Origin: Comamonadaceae bacterium OS-4
GTDB taxonomy: Bacteria > Pseudomonadota > Gammaproteobacteria > Burkholderiales > Burkholderiaceae_C
Direction: 5' to 3'
Length of the DNA stretch: 64,000 nucleotides
NCBI GenBank assembly: GCA_027924025.1
Contig: AP026970.1
Span: forward strand, 890,501-954,500
This document shows, in pieces, positions 8,289 to 16,473 of this stretch. How positions within the stretch are numbered: position 1 is the first letter of the stretch; every line of letters begins with the position of its first letter. Position numbers and translations under genes: made by a program. Below the pieces are notes generated by a model. The model had not been told where the DNA came from. It ran no database searches and saw nothing but the letters and a program-made list of their open reading frames with translations.

Positions 8289-8795
8289 CCCACAAGCTAA
8301 ACCTCCACTTGGAGGATGAATTCATGCGCATCGTGGAATCAGGTACCGACCAAGGCACCACATTCCAGATCCCGCTGCTCAGGATGTCAGAACAGTTTTT
8401 TCATCAGGGCAGCTTGACTGCTTCGGCGTTAGAGCACGCGATTGAGTGGACTGAAGACCGTTTGCAGCTTGCAAAATTCACGAAACCGGATGCCGCAAGC
8501 CTACTCACCAATGATCCCCAAGTGAAACGGCTGTATCAAGCGGCGGGGATCAAGGACGTTGAGGGTGCCCATGTTACATGTGGGCGCTGTGGAGCAAATA
8601 TTCAGCCGGCTTGTCATGCAAACCAACGGGCAGGCACCGGGGCAGGACGCATTGCCCTCATCCGGGGTCTTCTATGCAAGTGTGGTGGTGGTGCGTGAGC
8701 TCATGCACCACTTGGGTTTTCCCATCATTCAGTTGCTTGACGGGTCCGGCAAGCTCAGCGTTGAAACACCACCGCTTCCAGCTTCATCCCTTTGA
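8285..8795 (+). pseudogene. conserved hypothetical protein, frameshifted
   Basis: The start overlaps the cupin stop (ATGA). The first 275 bases encode a protein-like helical sequence (LHLEDEFMRIVESG, then IPLLRMSEQFFHQG). After about 8560-8585 that frame becomes Cys/Gly-rich and ends at 8698. In contrast, the +1 frame continues sensibly with HVGAVEQIFSRLVMQ and VRELMHHLGFPIIQLLD, ending at 8795. I read this as one gene of about 168 residues broken by a single frameshift. Function unknown. The 3' end overlaps the convergent SPOR gene. Confidence 0.6.
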
Positions 8796-9393
8796 TCTTG
8801 ACAGCCGCAGCATCAGCCAACGCCTTGTTCATGTAGGGGCCCACGCGCACGCGGGTGAGGGCGCCTTTTTTGCTCTTCACCACATCGGTGAACACGGGCA
8901 GCTCGGCCTTCTCCAGGGTGCGGAAGGCGTTAGTGCCGTTGGTGGGCACGGCAAACAAACCTACGTTGATATAAAAGCCGGACATCAACTCCTTACTGCC
9001 GGCCTTGGTAGGCGTTGACTTGGCTGTGTCTTTGGCTTTGCCATTGGTTGCCGCGCGCCCGGTGGCTTTGGGGGCTTCCGCTTCGGGCGGTGCCATGACG
9101 GGTGTGGATGCCAAAACAGGGCGCGGTTCGATGGTGGCTGTTTCAGCCGCGCTGGCGGGTACCGGGTTGGCGTTCGCTTTGGGGGCTTCTTCGGCCACCA
9201 TGGGTGGTGCAGGCGGCGGTGTCAGCGGCTCTGCTGCAGCGGTGGGAGTGGATGTATCCGAGCCGCCCCAAGTCAATGCCTTGGGCCAGATGGCGCAGCC
9301 GGAGAGCGCGCTGGCCATCAGGCCGGCGGCCAACAGGGTGCGGCCGGTGCGCAAAGGGTGGGGGGCCAAGGGCAAGTGGGGCACAGAAGACAT
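8755..9393 (-). CDS. SPOR-domain lipoprotein
   Basis: A 212-residue envelope protein. A positively charged start is followed by a hydrophobic stretch and the lipobox ALSGC (about residues 29-33), so it should be lipidated. Then comes a long Pro/Ala/Thr-rich linker (about 45-130) and a C-terminal SPOR-like domain (FYINVGLFAVPTNGTNAFRT, then TRVRVGPYMNKALADAAAVKIK). SPOR domains bind denuded peptidoglycan at the septum. Monocistronic on the minus strand. Its stop region overlaps the end of the broken gene at 8285-8795. Confidence 0.82.
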   Translation of the reverse strand: MSSVPHLPLAPHPLRTGRTLLAAGLMASALSGCAIWPKALTWGGSDTSTPTAAAEPLTPPPAPPMVAEEAPKANANPVPASAAETATIEPRPVLASTPVMAPPEAEAPKATGRAATNGKAKDTAKSTPTKAGSKELMSGFYINVGLFAVPTNGTNAFRTLEKAELPVFTDVVKSKKGALTRVRVGPYMNKALADAAAVKIKGMKLEAVVFQR

Positions 9394-9516
9394 GGGGCTG
9401 CTGCTTTCTCGTTAAAACGGGGTCATCGGGTGACTGCTGCGCTGCGTGCACAGGGCTCGCGGGCGCAATCCTCAAAATGTACTGTATGTAAAGCATGGTT
9501 CTACCGCTTGGCAGTC

Positions 9517-10419
9517 TCACACCCATTGGGCGGATGTGGGTTGCCATGTGGCATTGGCATTGCTCTGGCTGGCTGCCACAAGGGTGGCGGGCCACAACAG
9601 TGTGTCGAGCAGGGCCACGGTGTCGGGCAGCCCGGCGGCGGTGATGCGGTTTTTGTTCAAGAAAGCCTGCCACTGGCGCTGTTTGGCGGGGTCGGCGCCG
9701 AATGCCGCGGTGAGTGCGAGTGGCCGCTCCGTAAGCAACGGCGTCTGCCGCCGTGCGAATGTAGCGATGATGGCGGCAGCTAGTGTTGCGCCGTCCAGGG
9801 GGCTGCGTTGCGCGATGACGGCAAGGTCGTAAAAGTCTTTCATGCGGCTGTTGGCTTGGCCTAGCATGACCATGGCGTGGTACTTCTCGGCCATGACGGT
9901 GTACACCGGATAGACCCGCAGGCTGGGCGCCTGAAAGCCTGGCAGCAGCGTGGGATAGGCCAGCGTGAGTGGCTGGGGCGTCACCGCATCGCCAAACCCC
10001 ACATCGATTTGCAATGCGCAGCGGGCGGTGCCTATGCGTGCCGCCAGGGTGATGCGGGTTCCGCCGTAGGTGTTGTCTTCGCGGATGGCGCTGGCTTTGA
10101 CGGATGCGGGGTCGAACACGATGCCGTCATCCATGTCCATGGCGGCAATTTCGCTGAAGGTGGCGACGAGGTTGGCTTCGTCGTCGGGGCCAAAGCCCAG
10201 TAGGTCGGCGTCGCGCGTTGGGCGGTGGGGTATGTCGTACCAAAGTGCGAACAGGAGTGCGCCTTTGAGCAAAAAGCGGTTGGCATGATGGGACGCGCTC
10301 AGGCGCAATAACAACCGCTCTAGTGCAAACCGGTTGAGTAAGAGGCTGTAGTCGTCGCCTCGCTGCTTGGCCAGCGTGAGCAGCCGCGCGAGGATGGAGG
10401 CCGGTACATGGGCAGTCAT
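9517..10419 (-). CDS. abiEii: AbiEii-type nucleotidyltransferase toxin
   Basis: A 300-residue AbiEii/AbiGii family toxin of a type IV toxin-antitoxin system. The nucleotidyltransferase motif is FLLKGALLFALWYD, then RPTRDADLLGFG, where the DxD pair should bind metal. The later KYHAMVMLGQANSRMKDFYD block is the family's conserved basic segment. Characterised relatives transfer nucleotides and arrest growth. The start ATG (10419-10417) overlaps the abiEi stop by 4 bases, the usual abiEi-abiEii coupling, and excludes the longer open frame upstream. Confidence 0.88.
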   Translation of the reverse strand: MTAHVPASILARLLTLAKQRGDDYSLLLNRFALERLLLRLSASHHANRFLLKGALLFALWYDIPHRPTRDADLLGFGPDDEANLVATFSEIAAMDMDDGIVFDPASVKASAIREDNTYGGTRITLAARIGTARCALQIDVGFGDAVTPQPLTLAYPTLLPGFQAPSLRVYPVYTVMAEKYHAMVMLGQANSRMKDFYDLAVIAQRSPLDGATLAAAIIATFARRQTPLLTERPLALTAAFGADPAKQRQWQAFLNKNRITAAGLPDTVALLDTLLWPATLVAASQSNANATWQPTSAQWV

Positions 10420-11015
10420 GCGGCTACCGCCTCGAGGTAGGGCTGCATCACCCGCTCTACGCGGTTGATCTTGGCGAAGTGTTGCAGCTCGGGCATGGTG
10501 ACTTTGCGGCTCTGCCAAGCGTCTTTCAGCGCCTCCAGCGCGACATCCAGACCGATTTTGTGGCGGAACTTGAAGCAGTCGGTCACGGTTTTTGCCGCGC
10601 TGTAAACGCGCAGTGGGGCGCCATGCTCGGTGATGACTTCGATGCCCGCTGCGTAGGCTTCGCCCCGTAGTCGGGCTACCCTCAGGCTGGGGTAGCCCAG
10701 GGCGGGCGTGGGGCTGGCCTCGGGCAGCGCGACCCACACCTCGTGCGGGATTTGGGTGCCAATGCCGTGAAATTGCAAGGCGCTCAACAAGCAGAGCACG
10801 GCTTTCGGGAGGCGCTGGCAGACCTCGATAAGCGTGTGGTGTTCGGTCATGTCTGCATCGGGCAGGCGGTACAGGCCCCGTGCCACCCGCTGCAGTTTGC
10901 CGGCTTGGTGCAGGCGGATCAGCAGTTGGGGCGAGCAGCCTATGGCCCGCACATCAGCCGCACGCAGTAGATGCTTTTGCCCTGCGAGAGCGAGGATGTC
11001 GTCAGACTGGTTCAT
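10416..11015 (-). CDS. abiEi: AbiEi-type antitoxin / autoregulator
   Basis: A 199-residue antitoxin. The N-terminal winged helix (LLRAADVRAIGCSPQLLIRL, then GKLQRVARGLYRLPD) matches the AbiEi_4 type. The C-terminal domain has VYSAAKTVTDCFKFRHKIGLD and ALKDAWQSRK, typical of AbiEi proteins that neutralise AbiEii without direct contact. I choose ATG 11015 (MNQSDD), since a longer frame needs a TTG inside the proposed operator. An inverted repeat at 11039-11054 lies 24 bases upstream and is a likely binding site for autoregulation. Confidence 0.87.
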   Translation of the reverse strand: MNQSDDILALAGQKHLLRAADVRAIGCSPQLLIRLHQAGKLQRVARGLYRLPDADMTEHHTLIEVCQRLPKAVLCLLSALQFHGIGTQIPHEVWVALPEASPTPALGYPSLRVARLRGEAYAAGIEVITEHGAPLRVYSAAKTVTDCFKFRHKIGLDVALEALKDAWQSRKVTMPELQHFAKINRVERVMQPYLEAVAA

Positions 11016-11038
11016 GGTGTGAAGTTTAGTATTTGCAT

Positions 11039-11054
11039 TACTTGTTATCAAGTA
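11039..11054 (-). promoter_or_regulatory. inverted repeat upstream of abiEi
   Basis: TACTTG and CAAGTA flank a 4-base centre, and the pairing extends outward to 9-bp arms with one wobble. AbiEi proteins are known to bind inverted repeats in their own promoter, so this is a probable operator. Confidence 0.6.
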
Positions 11055-11166
11055 GTGCAGATTTTGATCTCTAGAGACTGCCTGCGCGCAGCTTGACCCA
11101 GCGCAACACCTGCGGTTGCCAGCGGCCTACGCTGGAGGTGTTGTTCAACACTCAGAAAGAAACACT

Positions 11167-11553
11167 ATGTCGCATTACCACGCAGTTGTCTGGTTGGATC
11201 ATTCGGAGGCGCATGTCATGCACATTGCGCCGGACGATGTGGAGGCGTCCATCGTGCGCCCCAAGCACCCGCACTCGCAGGTGCACGCCAAGAGCGGCGT
11301 AGTCGGTTCGGGCAAGGCTTCTGAGGACAAGCAATACTTTCACGCGATTGCCGAGGCGCTCAAAGGCGCTGAAGAGATCTTGGTGGTGGGCCCGGCACAG
11401 GCCAAGCTGCAACTCATCAAGCACCTGCACAGCCACGACCCGCAGGTGGGCAACAAGGTGGTGGGTGTAGAGACGATTGACCACCCCACCGATGGCCAGC
11501 TGGTGGCCTACGCCCGCAAATACTTTGTGGCCAAAGACCAGATGCTCACATGA
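11167..11553 (+). CDS. conserved small protein of unknown function
   Basis: A 128-residue soluble protein beginning MSHYHAVVWLDHSEAHVMHI, with a His-rich first half and VGPAQAKLQLIKHLHSHDPQ in the second. The pattern of a short beta strand with WLDH, then KQYFHAIAEALKGAEEILVV, recalls small eRF1-domain-like or host-attachment-like proteins, but I cannot assign it. The ATG at 11167 is preceded by AGAAAGAAAC. It stands alone between abiEi and the repeat at 11565. Confidence 0.7.
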   Translation: MSHYHAVVWLDHSEAHVMHIAPDDVEASIVRPKHPHSQVHAKSGVVGSGKASEDKQYFHAIAEALKGAEEILVVGPAQAKLQLIKHLHSHDPQVGNKVVGVETIDHPTDGQLVAYARKYFVAKDQMLT

Positions 11554-11564
11554 AGTGCGGGTAA

Positions 11565-11620
11565 TTTGCTCCTATTTTAGGAGCTACACGCGCAGATTCT
11601 ATGGTCGCTAGCGCCTGAAT
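11565..11620 (+). repeat. dispersed GATAGCT-family repeat, intergenic copy
   Basis: TTGCTCCTATTTTAGGAGCT followed by ACACGCGC and GTCGCTAGCGCC. The block order is as in the copies at 15451, 27082 and 31780, with the left stem in its GCTCCT/AGGAGC variant form. It lies between two converging genes. Confidence 0.7.
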
Positions 11621-11647
11621 TGATCCATAATTTGTCCGGGCAGGGTC

Positions 11648-12124
11648 CTAAGCCTTGCCCTTGGGCTTGCGCTGCCGCTCGGCCAGCAGGCCACGGCAGC
11701 TGCCGTTGATGACGCGCAGCTCGGCCAGGGTAGCGTCGATATGGGCGCGCTTTTTTTCCAGCTCGGTGATCTCGTTGTCGGTGCGGGTGATCACGTACTG
11801 CAGCTGCTGCGCGCGGCCTTCGCCGTGGTCGCCATACAAATCCAGATAGGTTTTGATTTCTGAAAGCGGCGAGCCGATGGCCTTGGCCCGCAGGATCAGG
11901 GCTAGCCGTGCCCGGTCGCGCCGGGTGTAGACGCGAGCGCCGTTCACCCGGCGGGGGGCGAGCAGGCCCTTGTCTTCATAAAAGCGCAGCGCCCGCAGGG
12001 TGATACCGAACTCCCGGCACAGCTCGGTGATGCCGAAGAGTTCGGTGGTGCCCTCGTCGCGGTGGGAGTCGACAAACGCTTGCGCGTCGGTCAGGGCGGC
12101 GGACGCTGTGTCTTTTAAGGCCAT
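11648..12124 (-). CDS. MerR-family transcriptional regulator of the acyl-CoA operon
   Basis: A 158-residue MerR-type regulator. The helix-turn-helix is FGITELCREFGITLRALRFY (about residues 29-48), followed by EDKGLLAPRRVNGARVYTRR and a C-terminal dimerisation coil (LQYVITRTDNEITELEKKRA). It is close in plan to LiuR/AtuR-like regulators of branched-chain and terpene catabolism. It runs in a minus-strand pair with the SCP2 gene (8-base gap), divergent from the carboxylase operon. A perfect palindrome lies in the shared promoter region. Confidence 0.87.
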   Translation of the reverse strand: MALKDTASAALTDAQAFVDSHRDEGTTELFGITELCREFGITLRALRFYEDKGLLAPRRVNGARVYTRRDRARLALILRAKAIGSPLSEIKTYLDLYGDHGEGRAQQLQYVITRTDNEITELEKKRAHIDATLAELRVINGSCRGLLAERQRKPKGKA

Positions 12125-12132
12125 GCGCAGGG

Positions 12133-12429
12133 TCAGATCACGCGTTGCAGGCGCATGGCCACACCCATGTCGCCGCTGACCTTGAGCTTGCCGGCCATGA
12201 AGCCGGTGGCGGGCTCCAGGTCGCCGTCCAGCATGGCTTGCAGGTTGTCCAGGGTGATGCCGACGGTGCAGTCGGTATCGGTGTTGGTGTTGCTCACGGT
12301 ATTGGGAGTGCTGCTGCCGTCGATGACGATGACGCCGTCAGCGCCCATGTCGAACTTCAGGGTGGCGTTGAGGCCGCTGTCGTCGCCTACTTTGGCGCGG
12401 ATGGCTTGGGTTGCGGATTCGAGGGACAT
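12133..12429 (-). CDS. SCP2 sterol-binding domain protein
   Basis: A 98-residue single-domain SCP2-like lipid/acyl-CoA binding protein (GADGVIVIDGSS, then CTVGITLDNLQAMLDGDLEP and GKLKVSGDMGVAMRLQ). Proteins of this type bind acyl-CoA or hydrophobic ligands in the cytosol. I use the ATG at 12429, preceded by GGAGAA, not the longer frame to 12513. The pairing with the MerR gene and divergence from the acyl-CoA operon suggest that it serves the same pathway. Confidence 0.85.
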   Translation of the reverse strand: MSLESATQAIRAKVGDDSGLNATLKFDMGADGVIVIDGSSTPNTVSNTNTDTDCTVGITLDNLQAMLDGDLEPATGFMAGKLKVSGDMGVAMRLQRVI

Positions 12430-12526
12430 GTTGTGTTCTCCGGTGTCGGGTAAATCGAATGGACCGTGGCGGATGGTAGTGGTCGAGCATAACGTAAGGC
12501 ATAGTGAAAACACCTATACGGCAACT

Positions 12527-12545
12527 GGTTGACGTTAACGTCACC
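12527..12545. promoter_or_regulatory. MerR-type operator/promoter palindrome
   Basis: TGACGTTAACGTCA (12530-12543) is a perfect 14-bp palindrome, extended to near-perfect over 19 bp. A possible -35 TTGACG (12529-12534) and -10-like TAATGC (12554-12559) are 19 bases apart, the long spacer typical of MerR-controlled promoters. It lies 42 bases before the carboxylase start. Confidence 0.72.
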
Positions 12546-12586
12546 CTAGCCTCTAATGCGTCAAGCAACTCAGAAAGCCCAGACCT

Positions 12587-14209
12587 ATGCCTGCCCTGCG
12601 TTCCAAGATCAACCCGCGCTCCGATGCCTTTGCCGCCAATGTCCAGCGCATGCAGGGCCTGCTGGCCGAGGTGCAGCGCCTGCAGGACATGGTGATTGCC
12701 GAGTCGGAAAGCAAGCGCGAAAAGTTTGAGAAGCGCGGCCAGCTGCTGCCGCGTGAACGCGTGGCCCGTCTGCTGGACCGCAACTCGCCGTTCCTGGAGC
12801 TGAGCCGCTTGGCAGGCCTCAACATGCATGACGACGACGGCAAAAAGGCAGTGCTGGGCGGCGGTTTCATCATCGGCATCGGCACCGTGGCGGGCAAGCG
12901 CTGTTTGATCTCGGTGAACGACAGCGCGGTCAAAGGCGGCACCGTGGCACCCATGGGCCTCAAGAAGGCGCTGCGCGCCCAGGAGGTGGCCCTGCAGAAC
13001 AAGCTGCCGGTGATTTACCTGGTGGAGAGTGGTGGCGCCAACCTGATGTACCAGTCGGAGATCTTTGTGGAGGGCGGGCGCAGCTTTGCCAACCAGGCGC
13101 GCATGTCGGCAGCAGGCATTCCGCAGATCTCGGTGGTGCATGGCTCCAGCACGGCGGGCGGTGCGTACCTGCCGGGTTTGTCGGACTACGTGGTGCTGGT
13201 GCGCGGGCGCAGCAGCATCTATCTGGCCGGCCCACCGCTGGTGAAAGCCGCCATCGGCGAGGACTGCACGGACGACGAGCTGGGCGGCGCCGAGACGCAT
13301 GCGCAAGTGACCGGCTTGGGTGAGTACCTCACTGAAGACGACGCCCACGCCATCGCCTTAACCCGCGAGCTGATGGACAAGATCAACTGGGACACTGCAC
13401 CACACGCTCCAGCCCATGGCGCCGGCTTTGCCGCACCGCTGTTTGACGAGCAGGAGCTGATGGGCATCGTCCCTGCGGACGAGCGCGAGCCCTATGACGT
13501 GCGAGAGGTGATTGCCCGGCTGGTGGATGGCTCGGACTTTCTGGAATTCAAGGCCGGCTACGCCCCCGAGATGATGTGCGGCCACGCCCGCATCGAGGGG
13601 CGGCTGGTGGGTATTCTGGGCAACAACGGGCCGATTCAACCCGCCGGCTCTACCAAGGCGGCGCAGTTCATCCAGCTGTGTGACCAGAGCGGCACACCGC
13701 TGCTGTTTTTGCAGAACACCACCGGCTACATGGTGGGCTCGGTGGCCGAGCGCAATGGCGCCATCAAGCACGGCAGCAAGATGATTCAGGCCGTGGCCAA
13801 CGCGCGCGTGCCCAAGTTCACCGTAGTGCTGGGCGGCTCGTATGGAGCGGGCAACTATGGCATGTGCGGGCGCGGGTTTGACCCGAACTTCATCTTCAGC
13901 TGGCCCACTGCGCGCACCGCAGTGATGGGTGGCGCGCAGGCCGCCAAGGTGATGGACATCGTGAACCGTGCCAAGGTCGAACGCATGGGCATGGAGGCGA
14001 ATGACGAAGCGCTCAAGGCCATGTCTGACGGGCTGCGCCTGCGGCTGGACAAAGAGAGCGCGGCCCTCTTCGGTACCGCCCGCTTGTGGGACGACGGAAT
14101 CATCGACCCGCGAGACACCCGTCGCATTTTGGGCCTGTGCCTGGCGCTGGCTGCCGAGGCCGCTGACCGCCGGCTGAACGCCAACACTTTTGGTGTGGCC
14201 CGCCTCTGA
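12587..14209 (+). CDS. biotin-dependent acyl-CoA carboxylase, carboxyltransferase (beta) subunit
   Basis: A 540-residue carboxyltransferase of the methylcrotonyl-/geranyl-CoA carboxylase type. The N-terminal crotonase-like half has KRGQLLPRERVARLLD and SGGANLMYQSEIFVEGGRSF. The C-terminal half has GNNGPIQPAGSTKAAQFIQL, FLQNTTGYMVGS and GGSYGAGNYGMCGRGF, where the acyl-CoA and biotin sites lie. The wording near the substrate pocket (HDDDG, then GTVAPMGLKKALRAQE) seems nearer to AtuC than to LiuB, from memory only. First gene of the operon, paired with the alpha subunit at 16474. Confidence 0.9.
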   Translation: MPALRSKINPRSDAFAANVQRMQGLLAEVQRLQDMVIAESESKREKFEKRGQLLPRERVARLLDRNSPFLELSRLAGLNMHDDDGKKAVLGGGFIIGIGTVAGKRCLISVNDSAVKGGTVAPMGLKKALRAQEVALQNKLPVIYLVESGGANLMYQSEIFVEGGRSFANQARMSAAGIPQISVVHGSSTAGGAYLPGLSDYVVLVRGRSSIYLAGPPLVKAAIGEDCTDDELGGAETHAQVTGLGEYLTEDDAHAIALTRELMDKINWDTAPHAPAHGAGFAAPLFDEQELMGIVPADEREPYDVREVIARLVDGSDFLEFKAGYAPEMMCGHARIEGRLVGILGNNGPIQPAGSTKAAQFIQLCDQSGTPLLFLQNTTGYMVGSVAERNGAIKHGSKMIQAVANARVPKFTVVLGGSYGAGNYGMCGRGFDPNFIFSWPTARTAVMGGAQAAKVMDIVNRAKVERMGMEANDEALKAMSDGLRLRLDKESAALFGTARLWDDGIIDPRDTRRILGLCLALAAEAADRRLNANTFGVARL

Positions 14210-14258
14210 GCGCGGCTGACCGACTCACTCACTCACTACAACGACCCGAGGACACCCC

Positions 14259-15431
14259 ATGAAATTCACCTCCGAGCACACCCAGATTGCCGACACGGTG
14301 CGCAAATTTGTGGCCAACGAGATCAACCCCTTCACCGCGGAGTGGGAGAAAGCGGGCATCTTCCCGGCACGTGCCTTGTTCAAGAAGATGGGCGACCTCG
14401 GGCTGCTGGGCATCAAGTACCCCACCGAGTTTGGCGGCATGGGGCTGGACTTCAGCTACTCCATGGTGATGGCCGAGGCGCTGGGCGACTGCAATGTGGG
14501 CGGTGTGCCCATGGCCATCGGTGTGCAGACCGACATGTGCACTCCGGCATTGGCCCGCTTCGGCAGCGACGAGCTGCGCAACCAGTATCTGGCGCCAGCG
14601 ATTGCGGGCGACATGGTGGGCTGTATCGGCGTGAGCGAGGTAACCGGCGGCTCGGATGTGGCAGCCCTCAAAACCACGGCCCGCAAAGACGGCGGAGATT
14701 ACGTGATCAACGGCTCCAAGATGTGGATCACGAACGGCATGCAGGCCGACTGGTGCTGCCTGCTGGCCAACACCAGCGACGGCGAGAGCGCAGCGGGCAA
14801 AAGCCCACACAAGAACAAGTCGCTCATCATCGTGCCCATGGACGCGCCGGGTATCACCCGCCAGAAGATCGAGAAGATCGGCATGCACAGCAGCGACACA
14901 GCCCAGCTGTTTTTTGACAATGTGCGGGTGCCGCAGCGCAACCTGATCGGCCAGGAGGGCATGGGCTTCATGCTGCAGATGTTGCAGTTCCAGGAGGAGC
15001 GGCTCTACGGTGCGGCCAGCAGCCTGCGCTCGCTGGACAACCTGATCAACCTCACCATCGACTACACCCGCCAGCGCCAGACCTTCGGGCAGCCTATCCT
15101 CAACAACCAGGTGGTGCATTTCCGCCTGGCCGAGCTGCGCACCGAGGTGGAGTGCCTGCGCGCGCTCACCTACCGTGCGGTGGAGCAATACGTGGGCGGC
15201 AAGGACGTGACCAAGCTGGCCTCCATGGCCAAGCTCAAGGCGGGCCGCCTGAGCCGCGAGGTGACGGACAGCTGCCTGCAGTACTGGGGCGGCATGGGCT
15301 TTACCGCCGACAACCCGATCTCGCAGGCCTACCGCGACAGCCGCCTCATCTCGATTGGCGGCGGGGCGGACGAAATCATGCTGGGCATCATCTGCAAGCT
15401 CGAAGGCACCTTGCCCGGCAAAGCCGCCTGA
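14259..15431 (+). CDS. acyl-CoA dehydrogenase (AtuD/IVD-like)
   Basis: A 390-residue FAD-dependent acyl-CoA dehydrogenase. The N-terminal helical domain is followed by the flavin-contacting block GCIGVSEVTGGSDVAALKTT and KMWITNG. The C-terminal region has RQTFGQPI and QYWGGMGFTADNPISQAYRD. The catalytic Glu is expected in GGADEIMLG (about residue 375). It would desaturate a branched acyl-CoA such as citronellyl- or isovaleryl-CoA. It lies between the carboxylase beta and hydratase genes, 49 bases after the former, which is the atuC-D-E gene order. Confidence 0.88.
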   Translation: MKFTSEHTQIADTVRKFVANEINPFTAEWEKAGIFPARALFKKMGDLGLLGIKYPTEFGGMGLDFSYSMVMAEALGDCNVGGVPMAIGVQTDMCTPALARFGSDELRNQYLAPAIAGDMVGCIGVSEVTGGSDVAALKTTARKDGGDYVINGSKMWITNGMQADWCCLLANTSDGESAAGKSPHKNKSLIIVPMDAPGITRQKIEKIGMHSSDTAQLFFDNVRVPQRNLIGQEGMGFMLQMLQFQEERLYGAASSLRSLDNLINLTIDYTRQRQTFGQPILNNQVVHFRLAELRTEVECLRALTYRAVEQYVGGKDVTKLASMAKLKAGRLSREVTDSCLQYWGGMGFTADNPISQAYRDSRLISIGGGADEIMLGIICKLEGTLPGKAA

Positions 15432-15434
15432 GCT

Positions 15435-16337
15435 ATGCAGGTTTCTGAGTCAAATAGCCCGCCAGCGCCCATGGATAGTGCGCGAGCAGCTCCTGATAAA
15501 GGAGCAAATACGCTTGTGCCAAGCTACGGGCATATCCACGCAGAGCAGGCGGGGGCGGTGTTGCACATCACCCTGAACCGGCCTGAGGTGCGCAACGCCA
15601 TGTCTTTGCAAATGGTGGCCGAGCTACAACAAGCTTTGCAGGCGGCTGAGGCCACTGCTGGTAGTGAAGGCGCGGTGCGCGTGGTGGTGTTGCGCGGCTC
15701 AGGCGGGCACTTCTGCGCCGGTGCCGACCTCAAAGACATGGCTGGCGCCCGCATGCGCTCCATGCAGCGCGAGGCTGGCGCGCCCGACCCGATTGCCGAG
15801 GTGAACGCCGCCTTCGGCCGCCTGTGCGTGGCCTATGCCCAAACCCCGCTGGCCGTGGTGGCCGTGCTGGAAGGCACAGTCATGGGCGGCGGCTTCGGCC
15901 TGGCCTGTGTGGCCGACGTGGCGCTGGCGGATGAGTGTGCCTCATTCCGTTTGCCCGAGACGTCGCTGGGCGTAGTGCCCGCGCAGATCGCCCCTTTTCT
16001 GGTCGAGCGCTTGGGCTATTCGCAGGCCAAACGTTTGGCCGTAACCTGCGGGCGCTTGGACGCCGCTGCCGCGCACAGCATGGGCTTGGTGCATGAGCTG
16101 TGCAGTGCTTACGAATTGCCGGAAGCGCTTGCCCGAGTGCTGGCAGAAATTCAGGCCTGTGCCCCCGGCGCCCTGGCCTCCACCAAAGCCCTGATGCAGC
16201 AAGCGCGCTTCAGCCCTGCAGCCGATCTGGTGGAGCACGCCGCCGCCGTATTCGCCCACTCAGCGCAAAGCGCAGAGGGACTAGAGGGCATGACCGCATT
16301 CATACAAAAGCGCAAACCAACTTGGGCGGTGAAATGA
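15435..16337 (+). CDS. enoyl-CoA hydratase/isomerase (AtuE/LiuC-like)
   Basis: Crotonase-family hydratase. The oxyanion-hole segments are GHFCAGADLKDM and EGTVMGGGFGLACVADVA, followed by FRLPETSLGVVPAQIAP. In its operon it should hydrate a glutaconyl-type CoA ester. The first ATG (15435) has no good ribosome site, and the first 25 or so codons coincide with a dispersed repeat (15451-15509). A GTG at 15516 has AAAGGAG 11 bases upstream, supplied by the repeat. The conserved domain starts only after it (SYGHIHAEQAGAVLHITLNR), so the true start may be 15516. Confidence 0.85.
   Translation: MQVSESNSPPAPMDSARAAPDKGANTLVPSYGHIHAEQAGAVLHITLNRPEVRNAMSLQMVAELQQALQAAEATAGSEGAVRVVVLRGSGGHFCAGADLKDMAGARMRSMQREAGAPDPIAEVNAAFGRLCVAYAQTPLAVVAVLEGTVMGGGFGLACVADVALADECASFRLPETSLGVVPAQIAPFLVERLGYSQAKRLAVTCGRLDAAAAHSMGLVHELCSAYELPEALARVLAEIQACAPGALASTKALMQQARFSPAADLVEHAAAVFAHSAQSAEGLEGMTAFIQKRKPTWAVK
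15451..15509 (-). repeat. dispersed GATAGCT-family repeat at the hydratase 5' end
   Basis: Read on the minus strand it is TTTGCTCCTTTATCAGGAGC, then TGCTCGCGCACTATCC, then GGGCGCTGGCGGG. It agrees with the copies at 11565 and 31780. It covers the codons between the first ATG of the hydratase and its conserved domain. Confidence 0.75.
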
Positions 16338-16370
16338 AATCTATGGAAACAAATCAAGCCACTTCAAGCC

Positions 16371-16452
16371 TGTGGGGCAATGCGCTTTGCGTAGGTCAAG
16401 GAGGAGCCCGCAAAGCGGGCGGGGGACACGGAGCAAAGCGCATTGCCCCACA
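16371..16452 (+). repeat. 82-bp hairpin repeat, copy 1
   Basis: TGTGGGGCAATGCGCTTTGC (16371-16390) and its exact reverse complement (16433-16452) bracket a core with a small inner hairpin (CCCGC/GCGGG). The core, read on the minus strand (GCTCCGTGTCCCCCGCC), recurs at 38211. It sits between hydratase and carboxylase alpha genes and could tune expression of the latter. Confidence 0.85.
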
Positions 16453-16473
16453 GGCGCCATAGCAGGAGGACGC

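Noticed and set aside
2833..8755. Integrative element with attachment sites at the CAU tRNA
   Set aside because: The accessory block begins just after the tRNA, but I find no repeat of the tRNA 3' end at the other edge and no integrase.
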